A model generated the notes under the pieces. It saw only the letters and a program-made list of their open reading frames with translations. It searched no databases and had not been told where the DNA came from. A stretch of DNA of 64,000 nt from Anaerolineae bacterium (lineage in GTDB: Bacteria; Chloroflexota; Anaerolineae; Aggregatilineales; JAFGMM01): the NCBI GenBank assembly GCA_027494055.1, contig JAOSJO010000025.1:1-64000 (forward strand). The letters run 5' to 3'. This document shows positions 29,177 through 38,831 of the stretch, one piece after another (the first letter of the stretch is position 1; each line of letters starts with the position of its first letter). A program made the translations under genes and the position numbers.

Positions 29177-31269
29177 CTACTCCGCGACCACCGGCAATGT
29201 GAACCCCCTCCGGGCATTGGGGCGTATCGAGCAGAAACGCCGCAATCCAGGCGTTCGGCGCGCCCTCGACCTGAAGCCTGTACCAGTCCCCGGCGGCGTT
29301 GACGCCGATCACCTGCACCGGCGCGCCTGCTGCCAGCGCGCCGACCTTTTCGAAGTCCGTGCCGGGGCCGCCGCGCAGGTTCGCGCCGCTGTTGGTGGCC
29401 GCCGTGCAGGCGTCCATGACCGCCGGCTGGGCCGGCGCGGGCGGCGCGTCTGACCCGCGCGTGACCGTCACCGGCACGCGGATCGACGTCGCGGCGCCGT
29501 TGGCAAACGTGAGCGTGAACGCCACCTCGTAGTCGCCGGCATTCTCGTAGCTGTGCTGGGGGTTCTGCTCGGTTGAGGTCGCGCCGTCGCCGAAGTCCCA
29601 CAAGCGCCCGGTGATCGGGTTCTCCGGGTCGGGGCTGGTGGATTTGTCCTCGAAGCGCACCACCGACCCGCCGTCTGTGATGCTCGTCGAAACGCTGAGC
29701 GACAGGCCCTCTGGCGGCCTGGGGGCGGCAGGCTCCCCGGCGGCGGGTGCGCCTTCGGCGGGCGGTCCGTAGTCAAAGTCCAGCTCCGGGAAGATGTCCT
29801 TCGGCTCGCCCGCGCCGCTGTAGTTCACCGAGGCGATGCGCCAGCGCACCGCGTCGAAGGTGGCAAGGTCGAAAGCGACGCCTGCCGCCATCGCCTGGTT
29901 GAACAGGTCCGCGATGGGGATATAGACTGTCAGCGTGTACCGGTTGGCGCTGAGTTCGACCGCCACCGGGATGGGGTCAGCCCGCTCCCCGCCGAAGACT
30001 CGGCCCCCGGCCATGACCGAACCATCCTCTTGCAGGCGCATGTCCACAAGGAAGTCGGCGCCCAGGCCGGTGAACATCGCGTTCGTCTCCGGGCCGCCGA
30101 TCCCGGTCGCCGGGCTGCCGTCCAGGTCGAACAGGAGGTACCACACCTGCTCCGCCTCGGCGCTGCCGGCGGCGACGGGTTCAACCATGTCAATCGTGAA
30201 GGCCACCGACCGGAAGACCGGCGCAAAGCGCTGGTTGGCGTCAGGCCACAGCGGGATTTGCGCCTGCTCGACGCTCCCGTCCGGGTTGACGTGCAGCGTC
30301 AGTGCGTTGGTGTAGTCGTCGGGCGCGGCGAATTCGACAGGATCATCCTCGCCCAGCGTCACCCGGCCTTCGGCCAGCGTGATGTCGAGGGTGTTGGCCT
30401 CCGCGTCGAAGTCGATGACGGCATTGAATCCGGCGAAGTGCGCCTGGCGCCCTCCGAAATCCGTCGTGAGCGTGTGCTGCCCTTGCGAGGCCGCCCCTTC
30501 GTAGAACTCAACATGCGCGCTCGTGTCGCTCGTGAAAGTGAGGGTGCCACCCTGGTTCCAGGTGACACCCCAATCCGCACCACCGGTATAAAGCGCCGTG
30601 TCACCGTAAGTGAAGAGGGCATCGCCCGTGAAGGAATACGGGGTACCCCACGACATGCCGGCATCCAGGTAGCCGGTCCAGGGGCCTTGCATCGCCCACC
30701 AGGGAGGCGGCGTCGCCGCGTCGTGCGCGGAGACCGGGTGGCCGGTCCCCAGGGTGCAGCGGCCCGACCGCGCCCATCTTGTTCGTCGCGGTCGCTGTCA
30801 CGTGGTTGATGTCGGCGCGCGCGCTGTCCGCATTCTGGACCGGCTGCTCCAGGTTGTAGTCGTACACGTCGCCAGTCCTTTCGACGCCAGCCCGCGCGCG
30901 CCAGATCGCGCCTTGAGGCGGATTTGCCGGCCCACCCACACCAAGGAACGCACGGAGCAGATGCGCGGCGAGGCGGCGCGCCAGTTCGGGGTCGCGTTGC
31001 TGGATGCGCTGGAAGAGCTGCATCAGCAGCCGGTTAAACTCCGCCGCCTCTTCAGGCGTCGCCCTTCTCAGCACGGGCATCATCTCACCGATCTGACGTC
31101 CCATCAAGTCGATGTCAGAGTTGTGGATCGTTTCGTCAAAAACGTTATCAGGCAATGCGACAAGAAATCTGAGCGACGCATTAAACGCCTCCATCTCGGT
31201 CGCATCACATCCTGCTGCCAGCACCATGACAAGCGCCAGCAGCGCCGGCACGAGTCGTTTCCTGAACAT
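29177..31269 (-). CDS. Lipoprotein with PKD and SH3 domains (frameshifted)
   Basis: ATG at 31269 after GGAGGAGA gives a lipoprotein signal: MFRKRLVPALLALVMVLAAG followed by C. About 190 residues of helical sequence follow (RRATPEEAAEFNRLLMQLFQ). A break near 30700 (CCCC run) leads to a β-rich region (WNQGGTLTFTSDTSAHVEFY, FNAVIDFDAEANTLDITLAE). A PKD-like domain comes next (SITDGGSVVRFEDKSTSPDP, GRLWDFGDGATSTEQNPQHS). The last part is a bacterial SH3 domain (SGANLRGGPGTDFEKVGALA, DWYRLQ). Near 29205 a GGGG run probably hides the true end (PEGFTLPVVAE, stop at 29177). It should be anchored outside the cytoplasmic membrane. The ligand is unknown. Confidence 0.65.
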
Positions 31270-31359
31270 GGTCTCCTCCTGGAGGGCAATACCGGGTAGG
31301 CGAGGCGCGGCCAGGAACGAGGCATTCTCCTGGTCTGTCAAGAAAGAGTTGACGATTTC

Positions 31360-31387
31360 ATTATACGTTACTTTTACATTCACGCAA
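31360..31387 (-). promoter_or_regulatory. Leftward promoter of the PKD/SH3 lipoprotein gene
   Basis: On the minus strand, TATAAT (31365-31360) lies 16 bp from a TTGCGT (31387-31382). It is about 95 bp upstream of the ATG at 31269. Confidence 0.45.
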
Positions 31388-31486
31388 CTGATGCAAACCC
31401 GGAAGGCATGAAGAGTCAATCATTCCTCAAACGCGAGCCGCTTCCCCCCGGTCGCCTGAAAGTGGGCGCTGCGCCGCAAACCCGCT

Positions 31487-31492
31487 TATAAT
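31487..31492 (+). promoter_or_regulatory. TATAAT -10 of the SbcD-like nuclease gene
   Basis: A perfect TATAAT lies 37 bp upstream of the ATG at 31529. Transcription would start near 31499, so the GTG at 31499 would be leaderless. This favours the ATG at 31529. Confidence 0.45.
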
Positions 31493-31528
31493 AGAACCGT
31501 GTCCGCTGACCAGGGTAGCTTGCCAGCC

Positions 31529-32758
31529 ATGACCGAACCCATCCGCGTATTGCACTTTGCCGACCTGCACATCGGCGTGGAAAACTACGGCGGCATCGAC
31601 TCGGAGACGGGCATCAACACGCGCGTGCTCGATTTCCTCCACCGCCTGGACGAGGTTGTCGCCTACGCGCGCGACAACGACGTGGACCTTTCCGTCTTTG
31701 CGGGCGACGCCTTCCAGACGCGCACGCCCTCCCCGACATACCAGCGCGAGTTCGCGTGGCGCATCCGCGACCTAGCGGAGCTTGCGCCGGTCGTGTTGCT
31801 GGTCGGCAACCACGACCAGCCCGTGATGCTCAACAAGGCCACCAGCATCGAAATCTACGACACGCTGGCCGTGCCCAATGTCTTCGTGGGCAGCGACTAC
31901 ACGCTCCGCGAGATCGAGACCAAGCGCGGGCCGGTCCAGGTGGCGACGGCTCCCTACCCGCACCGGAACCTGCTGCTCAAGGGCAGGTCGCTGAGCGGGA
32001 TGAGCATCGCCGACATCGACGGCCTCATGCGCGACGAAGTGGCCCGCCTCCTCGCTGACCTGGCGGAGCAGGCGCGCCGCAGTGACGCGCCGCGCCTCCT
32101 GGCCGGTCACTTCACGGTGGACGGCGCGGTCGTGGGCACCGAGCGCAACATCATGCTGGGCAGGGACGCGGCGGTGCTGCCGAGCGCGCTCAGCAACCCG
32201 GTCTGGGACTACGTGGCGCTGGGCCACATTCACAAGCACCAGAACCTTACCGCCTCGCTGGCCGGCGCGCCGCCCGTGGTCTATGCCGGCTCGATTGAGC
32301 GCGTCGACTTCGGCGAGGAGAAGGACTTGAAAGGCTTCTGCTGGGTCGAGCTGGCGCGCGGCGCAACACGGTGGCAGTTCGTCGAGGTCGACGCGCGGCC
32401 CTTCGTCACCATCCGCGTGGACGTGCGCAACAGCGACGACCCCACCGGCGACGTGCTCGCCCGCCTCGCGCCGGAGGCGCTGGAAAGCAGGGTGGTGCGG
32501 TTGATCGTGCAGGCGACCCCGGAGAACGAAGGGCGGCTGCTCGACGGCGAAATCCGCGCGGCGCTGCGGGCGGCGCACCATGTCGCCTCGTACCAGAAGG
32601 ACGTGGAACGGCCCACGCGCGCGCGGCTCGGCGGCGTATCGCCGGAGACGCTCACGCCGCGCGAGCTTCTGGCGCGGTACCTGCAAGACAAAGCGACGCC
32701 TGAGGACCGGATCGAGACGCTCTTGGAGCACGCCGACACGCTTTTCGTCGAGGAATAG
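31529..32758 (+). CDS. SbcD/Mre11-like DNA repair exonuclease
   Basis: The frame is intact at 409 residues from MTEPIRV; a GTG 30 bp earlier is the alternative start. All calcineurin-like phosphoesterase motifs are seen in order: VLHFADLHIGVENYG, LSVFAGDAFQTR, VVLLVGNHDQPVM, LLAGHFTVDG and VALGHIHKHQNL. These bind two metal ions for nuclease activity. The C-terminal cap follows (YAGSIERVDFGEEKDLKGFC) with a helical end, TLTPRELLARYLQDKATPED. In SbcCD the partner is an SMC-like ATPase, SbcC. None is encoded here. It probably acts in double-strand end processing. Confidence 0.85.
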   Translation: MTEPIRVLHFADLHIGVENYGGIDSETGINTRVLDFLHRLDEVVAYARDNDVDLSVFAGDAFQTRTPSPTYQREFAWRIRDLAELAPVVLLVGNHDQPVMLNKATSIEIYDTLAVPNVFVGSDYTLREIETKRGPVQVATAPYPHRNLLLKGRSLSGMSIADIDGLMRDEVARLLADLAEQARRSDAPRLLAGHFTVDGAVVGTERNIMLGRDAAVLPSALSNPVWDYVALGHIHKHQNLTASLAGAPPVVYAGSIERVDFGEEKDLKGFCWVELARGATRWQFVEVDARPFVTIRVDVRNSDDPTGDVLARLAPEALESRVVRLIVQATPENEGRLLDGEIRAALRAAHHVASYQKDVERPTRARLGGVSPETLTPRELLARYLQDKATPEDRIETLLEHADTLFVEE

Positions 32759-32780
32759 GGTAGCAGGAAGGGGCACGGTG

Positions 32781-34466
32781 ATGAATCGGGACTCAAGGCA
32801 AATCATGGCCCTGGCAGCCGGGGCGGTCGTCGTCATTCTGGTGCTGGCCGTCCTGTGGATCAGCGCCAGCAGCCGCGCCGACTCGAGCGCACGCGATGCC
32901 GAAACTGTCGCCGCGCAGGCCACGCAGGCGGCGAACACGCTGGCGGCGCAGGCGACCGCGGAAGCCGACGCCATCGCCGGGCTGGAAGCCTCCGCCACCG
33001 CTGCGCTTGACGCGGCGGCGACGCGCGAGGCGCAGATGCTCGACGCCGCCGCCGCGCGCCGTGAAGAGGTCGCCGCCGCCGCGCAGGCCACGCAGGAGGC
33101 CCTGGAAGCGGCGCTCGATACCGCCCACCAGGAGGCGACGGCGCTTGCCGGCACCGCCACGCCCGCAGCCGAGTTCTACGCCACCGAGAGGGCGATGCAA
33201 GCCGCGCTGCACGCGACCGCGCAGGCCGCCACCAGCACCGCCGCCTTCATCGAAGGCATGGCGGTGGCGAACGGCACCGACTTCCCCATCATGACGCAGA
33301 GCGCCGCCGAACTGGCGACCGCTCATGCGCAGGCGACTTACCAGTGGGAGTGGGTGACCACGCTGCTTGGGCCGAGCGCGACCGCCGTCAGCAACGACCT
33401 GATGACGCAGCAGGCCAAGGTTGACGCCTTGCAGACCGAGGTCGCGTCGCAGTTCATCCCGATCTATCCGACCGTCGTCATCATTTTCGAGACGCCCACC
33501 CCGCTCTTTGGTCCTGGGATGGGTGCGACGCCCACGCCGCTCGCGGTCGCGCCGTCGCCGACCTACGTCCCAAGCCCGACGCTAGTTGGGCCGACCCTGC
33601 CGCCCACGCCGACGATGGCCGGCGGCGACATATTGACGCCGACCGCGGTCGCCGCAGCGGTCGCGCTGGGCGACACGTACATCCATCCGCGCGGCGTCTT
33701 CCAGATTGATCCGCCCGCCGGCTGGGAGTTCAACACCTGGACCGGCGAAAGCCCCTACAGCGCCAACTGGATTAACCGCGATGAGCGCGCGGTCGTGCAC
33801 GCTTTCGTCGTCGCCTTCGACGCGCCGCTCACTTTCGACGCGGCGCTGGCCCACGTCGAGAGCGAGTACGCCACCGGCCTGAGCAACTACGACGCCTACG
33901 AAGTCATCGAGATGAAGACGGGCGACCCGTTCATCGTCGATTTCGCGCTCGCCTTCGAGGGTGAGAACTTCCGCGCCCGGCAGTGGGTCACGATTGCCGA
34001 CAACACGCTGGGCTACCTGCGCATCGTCGTGCCGGAGGCGCGCGCCGACCTGCTCGACGTGCTGGGCAACGCCCTCCTGCCCACGTACCACTTCTTCCCC
34101 GACAACGCTGAGGCCGGCGCGGCGGCGACCGCCACGCCCGAAGGGGCCGCCGTGGGCGAGGTCGGCATCCAGATCGCGAACGTGGTCGGCGTCGGCGTGC
34201 TGGAAGAGGAGTACGTCGAGCTGCACAACACGGACGGCACGGTCAATCTGGAGGGGTGGACGCTCTGCGGCGCGGACGATGACTGCTTCACCTTCCCGCG
34301 CTTCGTGCTGTTCCCGCGCGGGGCGGTGGCCGTGTACTCCCGCGCCGGCGACGATACGCCCGTCGCGCTCTTCTGGGGCCGCGCGGACCCCGCCTGGGAG
34401 GCCGGCGAGACGATCTCGCTGCGCGACGCCGACGGCAACCTCCAGGCGCAGCGCGCAGCGCAGTAG
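32781..34466 (+). CDS. Membrane-anchored coiled-coil protein with lamin-tail domain
   Basis: ATG after AGGAAGGGG, 22 bp past the nuclease stop. One N-terminal transmembrane helix (IMALAAGAVVVILVLAVLWI) is followed by about 200 residues of Ala/Gln/Glu-rich heptads (TVAAQATQAANTLAAQATAE), a long coiled coil. A Thr/Pro linker comes next (PTPLAVAPSPTYVPSPTLVG). The middle domain (FQIDPPAGWEFNTWTGES) resembles surface proteins that sample misfolded or bound ligands. The C-terminus is a lamin-tail-domain-like fold (YVELHNTDGTVNLEGWTLCG, FPRGAVAVYSRAGDDTPVAL). The frame is intact at 561 residues. It faces outward. A strong terminator follows. The function is unknown. Confidence 0.7.
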   Translation: MNRDSRQIMALAAGAVVVILVLAVLWISASSRADSSARDAETVAAQATQAANTLAAQATAEADAIAGLEASATAALDAAATREAQMLDAAAARREEVAAAAQATQEALEAALDTAHQEATALAGTATPAAEFYATERAMQAALHATAQAATSTAAFIEGMAVANGTDFPIMTQSAAELATAHAQATYQWEWVTTLLGPSATAVSNDLMTQQAKVDALQTEVASQFIPIYPTVVIIFETPTPLFGPGMGATPTPLAVAPSPTYVPSPTLVGPTLPPTPTMAGGDILTPTAVAAAVALGDTYIHPRGVFQIDPPAGWEFNTWTGESPYSANWINRDERAVVHAFVVAFDAPLTFDAALAHVESEYATGLSNYDAYEVIEMKTGDPFIVDFALAFEGENFRARQWVTIADNTLGYLRIVVPEARADLLDVLGNALLPTYHFFPDNAEAGAAATATPEGAAVGEVGIQIANVVGVGVLEEEYVELHNTDGTVNLEGWTLCGADDDCFTFPRFVLFPRGAVAVYSRAGDDTPVALFWGRADPAWEAGETISLRDADGNLQAQRAAQ

Positions 34467-34492
34467 GCCGCGAACTCGAAGCCGGCTATGGA

Positions 34493-34530
34493 GGGCTGCT
34501 GCCCAGCCGGGACAGCAGCCCTTTTGTTTT
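34493..34530 (+). terminator. Rho-independent terminator
   Basis: GGGCTGCTG (34493-34501) and CAGCAGCCC (34513-34521) form a perfect 9-bp stem followed by TTTTGTTTT. It ends the coiled-coil/lamin-tail gene, just left of the insertion sequence. Confidence 0.85.
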
Positions 34531-34537
34531 CCCTCTA

Positions 34538-35408
34538 GAGCGTGTTATGCACTTTTGTAGCGCAAAGCGCTAAACTGGGGGCATGAGTGAACGAAAACCC
34601 TACCCCAGTGACGTAAGTGACGACGAATGGGCCTTTGTCGCGCCCTATCTGACGTTGATGACAGAAGGCGCGCCGCAACGCACGTATCCGCTGCGCGAAG
34701 TGTTCAACGGGCTGCGCTACATCGTGCGCGGCGGCATACCATGGCGCATGATGCCCAACGATTTGCCGCCCTGGCACGCGGTGTATCAGCAGGCGCAACG
34801 CTGGTTGAAAGCGGGCGTGTTTGAGGCGATGGTGCATGACCTGCGCGCGGTGCTGCGGCTGGCCGCCGGACGCAACGCGCAACCCAGCGCGGCGATCTTC
34901 GATAGCCGGACACTGCAATCCAGTCCGGAGAGTGGTGGACGGGCGGGCTACGATGGCGCCAAACGACGCAAAGGGAGCAAGACCCACATGGCGGTGGATA
35001 CGTTGGGACACCTGCTGGCATTGTACGTGACCGCCGCGGACGAGCAGGACCGTGCCCAGGTGGCGCACCTGGCGCAGGCGGTCCAGGAGGCAACCGGCCA
35101 GACCGTTGTGGTGGCCTTTGTGGATCAGGGCTACACCGGCGCTGAGGCCGAACAGGCTGCGGCGGATGCAGGTATCCACCTGGAAGTCGTCAAGTTGCCC
35201 GGCGTCAAGAAGGGCTTTGTGCTCTTGCCCCGCCGCTGGGTTGTCGAACGTTCCTTTGGCTGGCTGACCCGGTTTCGTCGCCTCGCGCGTGATTATGAGC
35301 GCTTGCCAGACACCCTGAGAGGCTTGCATTTCCTCGCCTTTGCGATCCTGATGGCCCAGCGCTTCGTTCAGTTGATCGCCGGGCTTTTGTAAAGTGCATA
35401 ACAGGCTC
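34538..35408 (+). mobile_element. IS5-family insertion sequence, complete, 871 bp
   Basis: The terminal inverted repeats are GAGCGTGTTATGCACTTT (34538-34555) and its partner AAAGTGCATAACAGGCTC (35391-35408), with one mismatch in 18. The outside bases are CTA on the left and TAG on the right, so TA (or part of a CTAG target) appears duplicated. This is typical of the IS427/IS1031 side of IS5. One transposase frame fills the element. The right end abuts the stop codon of the neighbouring membrane-protein gene. Confidence 0.85.
34583..35392 (+). CDS. IS5-family transposase, intact
   Basis: 269 residues in one uninterrupted frame from ATG 34583. The N-terminal DUF4096-like segment (YPSDVSDDEWAFVAPYL, REVFNGLRYIVRGGIPWRMM) precedes the DDE core. 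Acidic residues appear in order: AAIFDSRTLQSSP (first D), VVVAFVDQGYTGAEAEQAAA (second D), and the C-terminal RRWVVERSFGWLTRFRRLAR (catalytic E in the VERSF motif). Many relatives of this group need a -1 frameshift for full expression; this one does not. No lesion is seen in an area where most genes show indels. Confidence 0.9.
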   Translation: MSERKPYPSDVSDDEWAFVAPYLTLMTEGAPQRTYPLREVFNGLRYIVRGGIPWRMMPNDLPPWHAVYQQAQRWLKAGVFEAMVHDLRAVLRLAAGRNAQPSAAIFDSRTLQSSPESGGRAGYDGAKRRKGSKTHMAVDTLGHLLALYVTAADEQDRAQVAHLAQAVQEATGQTVVVAFVDQGYTGAEAEQAAADAGIHLEVVKLPGVKKGFVLLPRRWVVERSFGWLTRFRRLARDYERLPDTLRGLHFLAFAILMAQRFVQLIAGLL

Positions 35409-37030
35409 TAGGGCTGGCGTTCCCAGTGGCGCACGGTGGGCGGCAGTTCGGCGGCGAAGGCGACGAGGTGCTCGTACAGGTTCCCGGCTTCCGCCGGGTC
35501 AATCGCGTAGAACGAGACGACCGGGCTGCCGGCGACGACGTTCTTGTCAATCGTCCACTGCCCGATCAGATTCCACTGCTTCGGCAGCCCGCCAAACTCG
35601 GCGTACCAGACTTCATACGCGACGGCGATTTTAGCTCCGTTCGCCTGCGCGAGCGCCGATAGGAAATCCGTGTCGAAGCGGCCCTCCAGCCTGGCCCGCG
35701 TCACGTCAAGCGTGCTCAGCCCCCACAGATCCAGGCACCTGATGTCGGCGTAGAAGTTGATCGCGCCAATGTCGTTCGCGGCGACGACTTCCCCTTCGTA
35801 ATAGGCCTTCAAAAAACGGCTCATCTGGACCTGCTGCTCGTAGATGTTCCGCGTCCCCTGGGGCGCTTCCCGGTGAGACAGGTACGCGCGCGGGACAATA
35901 GGGCTGGCCCCGACGATCACGGCGGCGGCGGCGATGCCCGCCTTCACTGCCGTGTTCCGGCTCACCTTGAGCGAAATCCTTCCGGGCACGCGCCGGCCCA
36001 GCGCCAGCGCCACGCCGAGGGTTCCCAGCGCGATGAGATAGGCCTCATAGCGATAGAACCATCCCGTCTGCGCCAGCAGCAGATGCGGAAAGGCCGCGGC
36101 GGCGAACACGATGAGCATCAGGCTGGAGGTTTCCCAGAGCGTCCCCGTCGGCTAAACTCGACATAAAGGATGCTTAAGGCCGCCAGCAGCAGGATGAGCA
36201 CATGCGGCGCTTCCGCCAGCCTCTCCAACGCGATGAGAATCAGGTCTATCACGTCTTGAGAAGGGGTAAGCGCGTAGGTGGCGCGCTTCATCAGCACCGG
36301 GTTCGGAAGAAAGTACTGACCGTTCGAGATCGAATAGACCCCGTACAAAACGACCGACAGGAAACCCGCCAGGCCTGCCAGCACGGCCTGGCCCAATCGC
36401 CGGCGCGCGACGAAAAGGGCGCAGACCGCCAGCACCAGAAACATCCCTTCAAAGCGAATCAACGTAGCGAGGGCCGAAAGCGCCGCCAGCAGCGCAACGG
36501 GGGGCGCGGCGGCTTTGGAATCCGTCGTCGGCAAGGGCGCGGGCGGCCACGTAGACAAAAGCGATGTCGATGAGGATTTGCGCGACGTGCTCCATGCCCG
36601 CCAGCACGAGCGGCGCGACCGGCGTGAGGAACATCACCGCCAGCCAGGCCACGACGACGTAGGTGGCGTTCCTCCCTTCGCGGCTCAAAACGCGATTCAC
36701 CAGCGCCGCGATGAGGACGGCGGCGATGACATTAAAGATGAGCGGGGCAACCTCATTCACGCCGAACAAGGCGTAGACCACCGCCAGCGAGAGCGTCCAC
36801 AGGATCGACGAGGAGGACGAGGAGAAAGCGTAGCGGGTCACGCCCCAGACGCCGTGCTGCGAGAGATTCTTGGCGATAGCCATGTGGATATAAGCGTCGT
36901 CGAGCGCGTAAACCAGGTGGCCCTGGGTGCGGCTGAGGGCGATACTCAGCAACACTACGATGACGGCGATCAAGGCCAGTAACGAGATGAGAAGCGCCCA
37001 GTTTCTGGCTTTCACAGTGATTGCCCCCAC
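35408..37030 (-). CDS. GT39-like polytopic membrane protein (frameshifted)
   Basis: The gene starts at 37030. The first helix (ALLISLLALIAVIVVLLSIAL) is followed by a loop with adjacent acids, LVYALDDAYIHMAIAKNLSQ. That acidic first loop is typical of GT-C dolichyl-phosphate-mannose-type glycosyltransferases. Many further helices follow (VAPLIFNVIAAVLIAALV, TYVVVAWLAVMFLTPVAP). Frame breaks lie near 36525 (CCCC/GGGG run) and 36140. The soluble C-terminus reads VVAANDIGAINFYADIRCLD and ends HWERQP. Its TAG stop at 35410-35408 overlaps the right end of the IS. About 540 residues after correction. It probably moves a lipid-linked sugar across or at the membrane; the acceptor is unknown. Confidence 0.6.
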
Positions 37031-37115
37031 CCGCCGATTACATCACTTTTGACACGATATGCTGCGAATGAAAATGCGCCCGGCGATTGTATCGGGCGCA
37101 TTCGATTTTCGAGGT

Positions 37116-37342
37116 CTACAATTCATGCCATTCGATCTGTTCACAGCCGGCCTCGATGGCATCGGTCATCCGTTACAGGTCATCTTCCGCGATTGCCCCC
37201 GCGAGGCGAAGCAACTGCTTGCCTGGAACGCCCTTTGGTGTGGACTGCGCGAGTGCCTGCACAAAATCGAGCACCTGACGCTGTTGTGCATACGGCAGCC
37301 TTACCAGAAGTCTGGAGATTTCTCCTGAACATCCGCGCTCAT
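37116..37342 (-). pseudogene. DUF2281-like small antitoxin-type protein, disrupted
   Basis: ATG at 37342 (MSADVQEK) after GAGGG. A one-base shift in an AAA run near 37318 gives ISRLLVRLPYAQQRQVLDFV and then QALAQSTPKGVPGKQLLRLA. An in-frame TAA then replaces the expected glutamine (EDDL-stop-RMTDAIEAGC, near 37180). The frame ends EQIDWHEL. The pattern matches small DUF2281/AbrB-like antitoxins that pair with a PIN toxin. No toxin gene is adjacent. It is easy to miss because no long open frame remains. Confidence 0.5.
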
Positions 37343-37455
37343 TCGTTGCCCTCAGTGCTCAAACCGTTGCGCGATAATCGTGGCTCCATTGTATCACAAC
37401 CGCCAGCGAGACCGCCGCGCAACGTCTCTCAATCGCGGTCTTTTTGTGGCACACG

Positions 37456-38759
37456 TTATACCAACAGCCGCATCGGGTTCTCGATCAGCCGCTTGAACGC
37501 CTGCATGAACTCCGCCGCCTCCGCGCCGTCGCTGACACGGTGATCGACGCTGATGGTCACCTTCATGCGGTGCCCCACGCCGAGCGACCCGTCCTCCAGC
37601 ACCACCGGCACCGGCTTCGCCGTGCCGACCGCGAGATGCCGGCCTCCGGCGGGTTGATGATGGCGACGAAGTGCTCCACGTCATACGGGCCGAGATTGCT
37701 CACCGTGAAGGTCGAGCCTTCCACGTCATCGGGCCTGATCTTGCCTTCGCGCGCGCGCCCGATCATCTCCTTGTTCCGCCGCGCCATCGTCGCGAGCGCC
37801 GTGCGGTCGGCGTCCTTGGCGACCACGTTGATCAGCCCGCCCTGCGGCAGGGCGACCGCCATCCCGATGCTGATGCGCTTGTTGCGCACGGTCTTCTCGC
37901 CATAGTAGTGCGCGTTCAGGTTGGGGAACCGGCGCAGCGTGAGCGCGGTGGCCTTGACCACCAGGTCGTTGACGGTGATCTTCTCGGCGTCGTCCTCGAT
38001 GCTGTCGTTGAGCTGCTTGCGCAGGTCCAGCAGCGCCGCCACGTCGATCTCGGAAGTGACGTAGAAGTGCGGCACCTGCTGCTTGCTCTGCACCATGCGC
38101 GCCCCGATGCGCGCGCGGAGCGGGCTGGTGTCGCCCACCTCCACGTCCGGGCCGCTCGGCAGCGCGCCGTAGGTTGGCGCGGCGGCGATCCCGGCGACGC
38201 CAGCGGGGGCCGCCGCTGGAGCAGCCGCCGGCCCGCGCTCTTTGAAGGTTTCGACATCGGACTTGACGATGCGCCCCTCCGGCCCGGTGCCGCTCACCTG
38301 GCGCAGGTCAATGCCGGCCTCGCGCGCCACGCGCCGCGCGACCGGGCTGGCGCGCACCCCGCCGGGAAGGCCCTTGCCGTCGCCATCGACCGCGGGCGCT
38401 TCAGGTGCGGGCGCAGCAGCCCCGGCGGGCGCGGCCTCAGCCGGCGCGGCCTCGGCGCCAGGCTCTGGCGCCGCCTCGCCCCCGGCTTCGACGCCGAGCG
38501 CGGCCAGGTCGTACTTCTCGCCCGGCGCGCCGACGATGGCGATGGGCGCGCCGATGGGCACGATATCGCCCTCGCTTACGAGGAGCTTGAGCAGCGTGCC
38601 CTCCGCGTAGGTCTCGACCTCGACCGTCGCCTTGTCCGACTCGATCTCGGCGACGATGTCGTGCGCCTGCACCGTGTCGCCTTCCTTCTTCACCCAGTTG
38701 ACAAGCTGGCCCTCTTGCATGTCGAAGCCCAGCTTGGGCATGTTAATCACTTCAGCCAT
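37456..38759 (-). CDS. pdhC: 2-oxoacid dehydrogenase E2, dihydrolipoamide acyltransferase (one frameshift)
   Basis: ATG at 38759. The lipoyl domain has the modified lysine in EIESDKATVEVET (K43). An Ala/Pro-rich linker follows, then the peripheral-subunit-binding domain (VRASPVARRVAREAGIDLRQ, VSGTGPEGRIVKSDVETF). The catalytic domain follows (VPHFYVTSEIDVAALLDLRK, VNDLVVKATALTLRRFPNLN). A break near 37640 separates the last 60 residues, which carry the active-site DHRVSDGAEAAEFMQAF and end NPMRLLV. It passes the acyl group from E1 to CoA in the pyruvate or branched-chain dehydrogenase complex. It is the third gene of an E1α-E1β-E2 operon. E3 is not in the window. Confidence 0.85.
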
Positions 38760-38831
38760 GTTGTCCCCTTCTTACCCATCGCGACGCATTTGGTCCACCC
38801 GGACCCGCAAGGACACGGCAGCGCGCTGTCC

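Noticed and set aside
27399..32758. HerA gene and SbcD-like gene as a defence or HerA-NurA pair
   Set aside because: They are 2.4 kb apart with a gene on the other strand between them, and the nuclease is SbcD-type, not NurA or Sir2.
37059..37328. Rightward 89-codon frame
   Set aside because: The opposite strand carries the recognisable DUF2281-like sequence; this frame has no motif.
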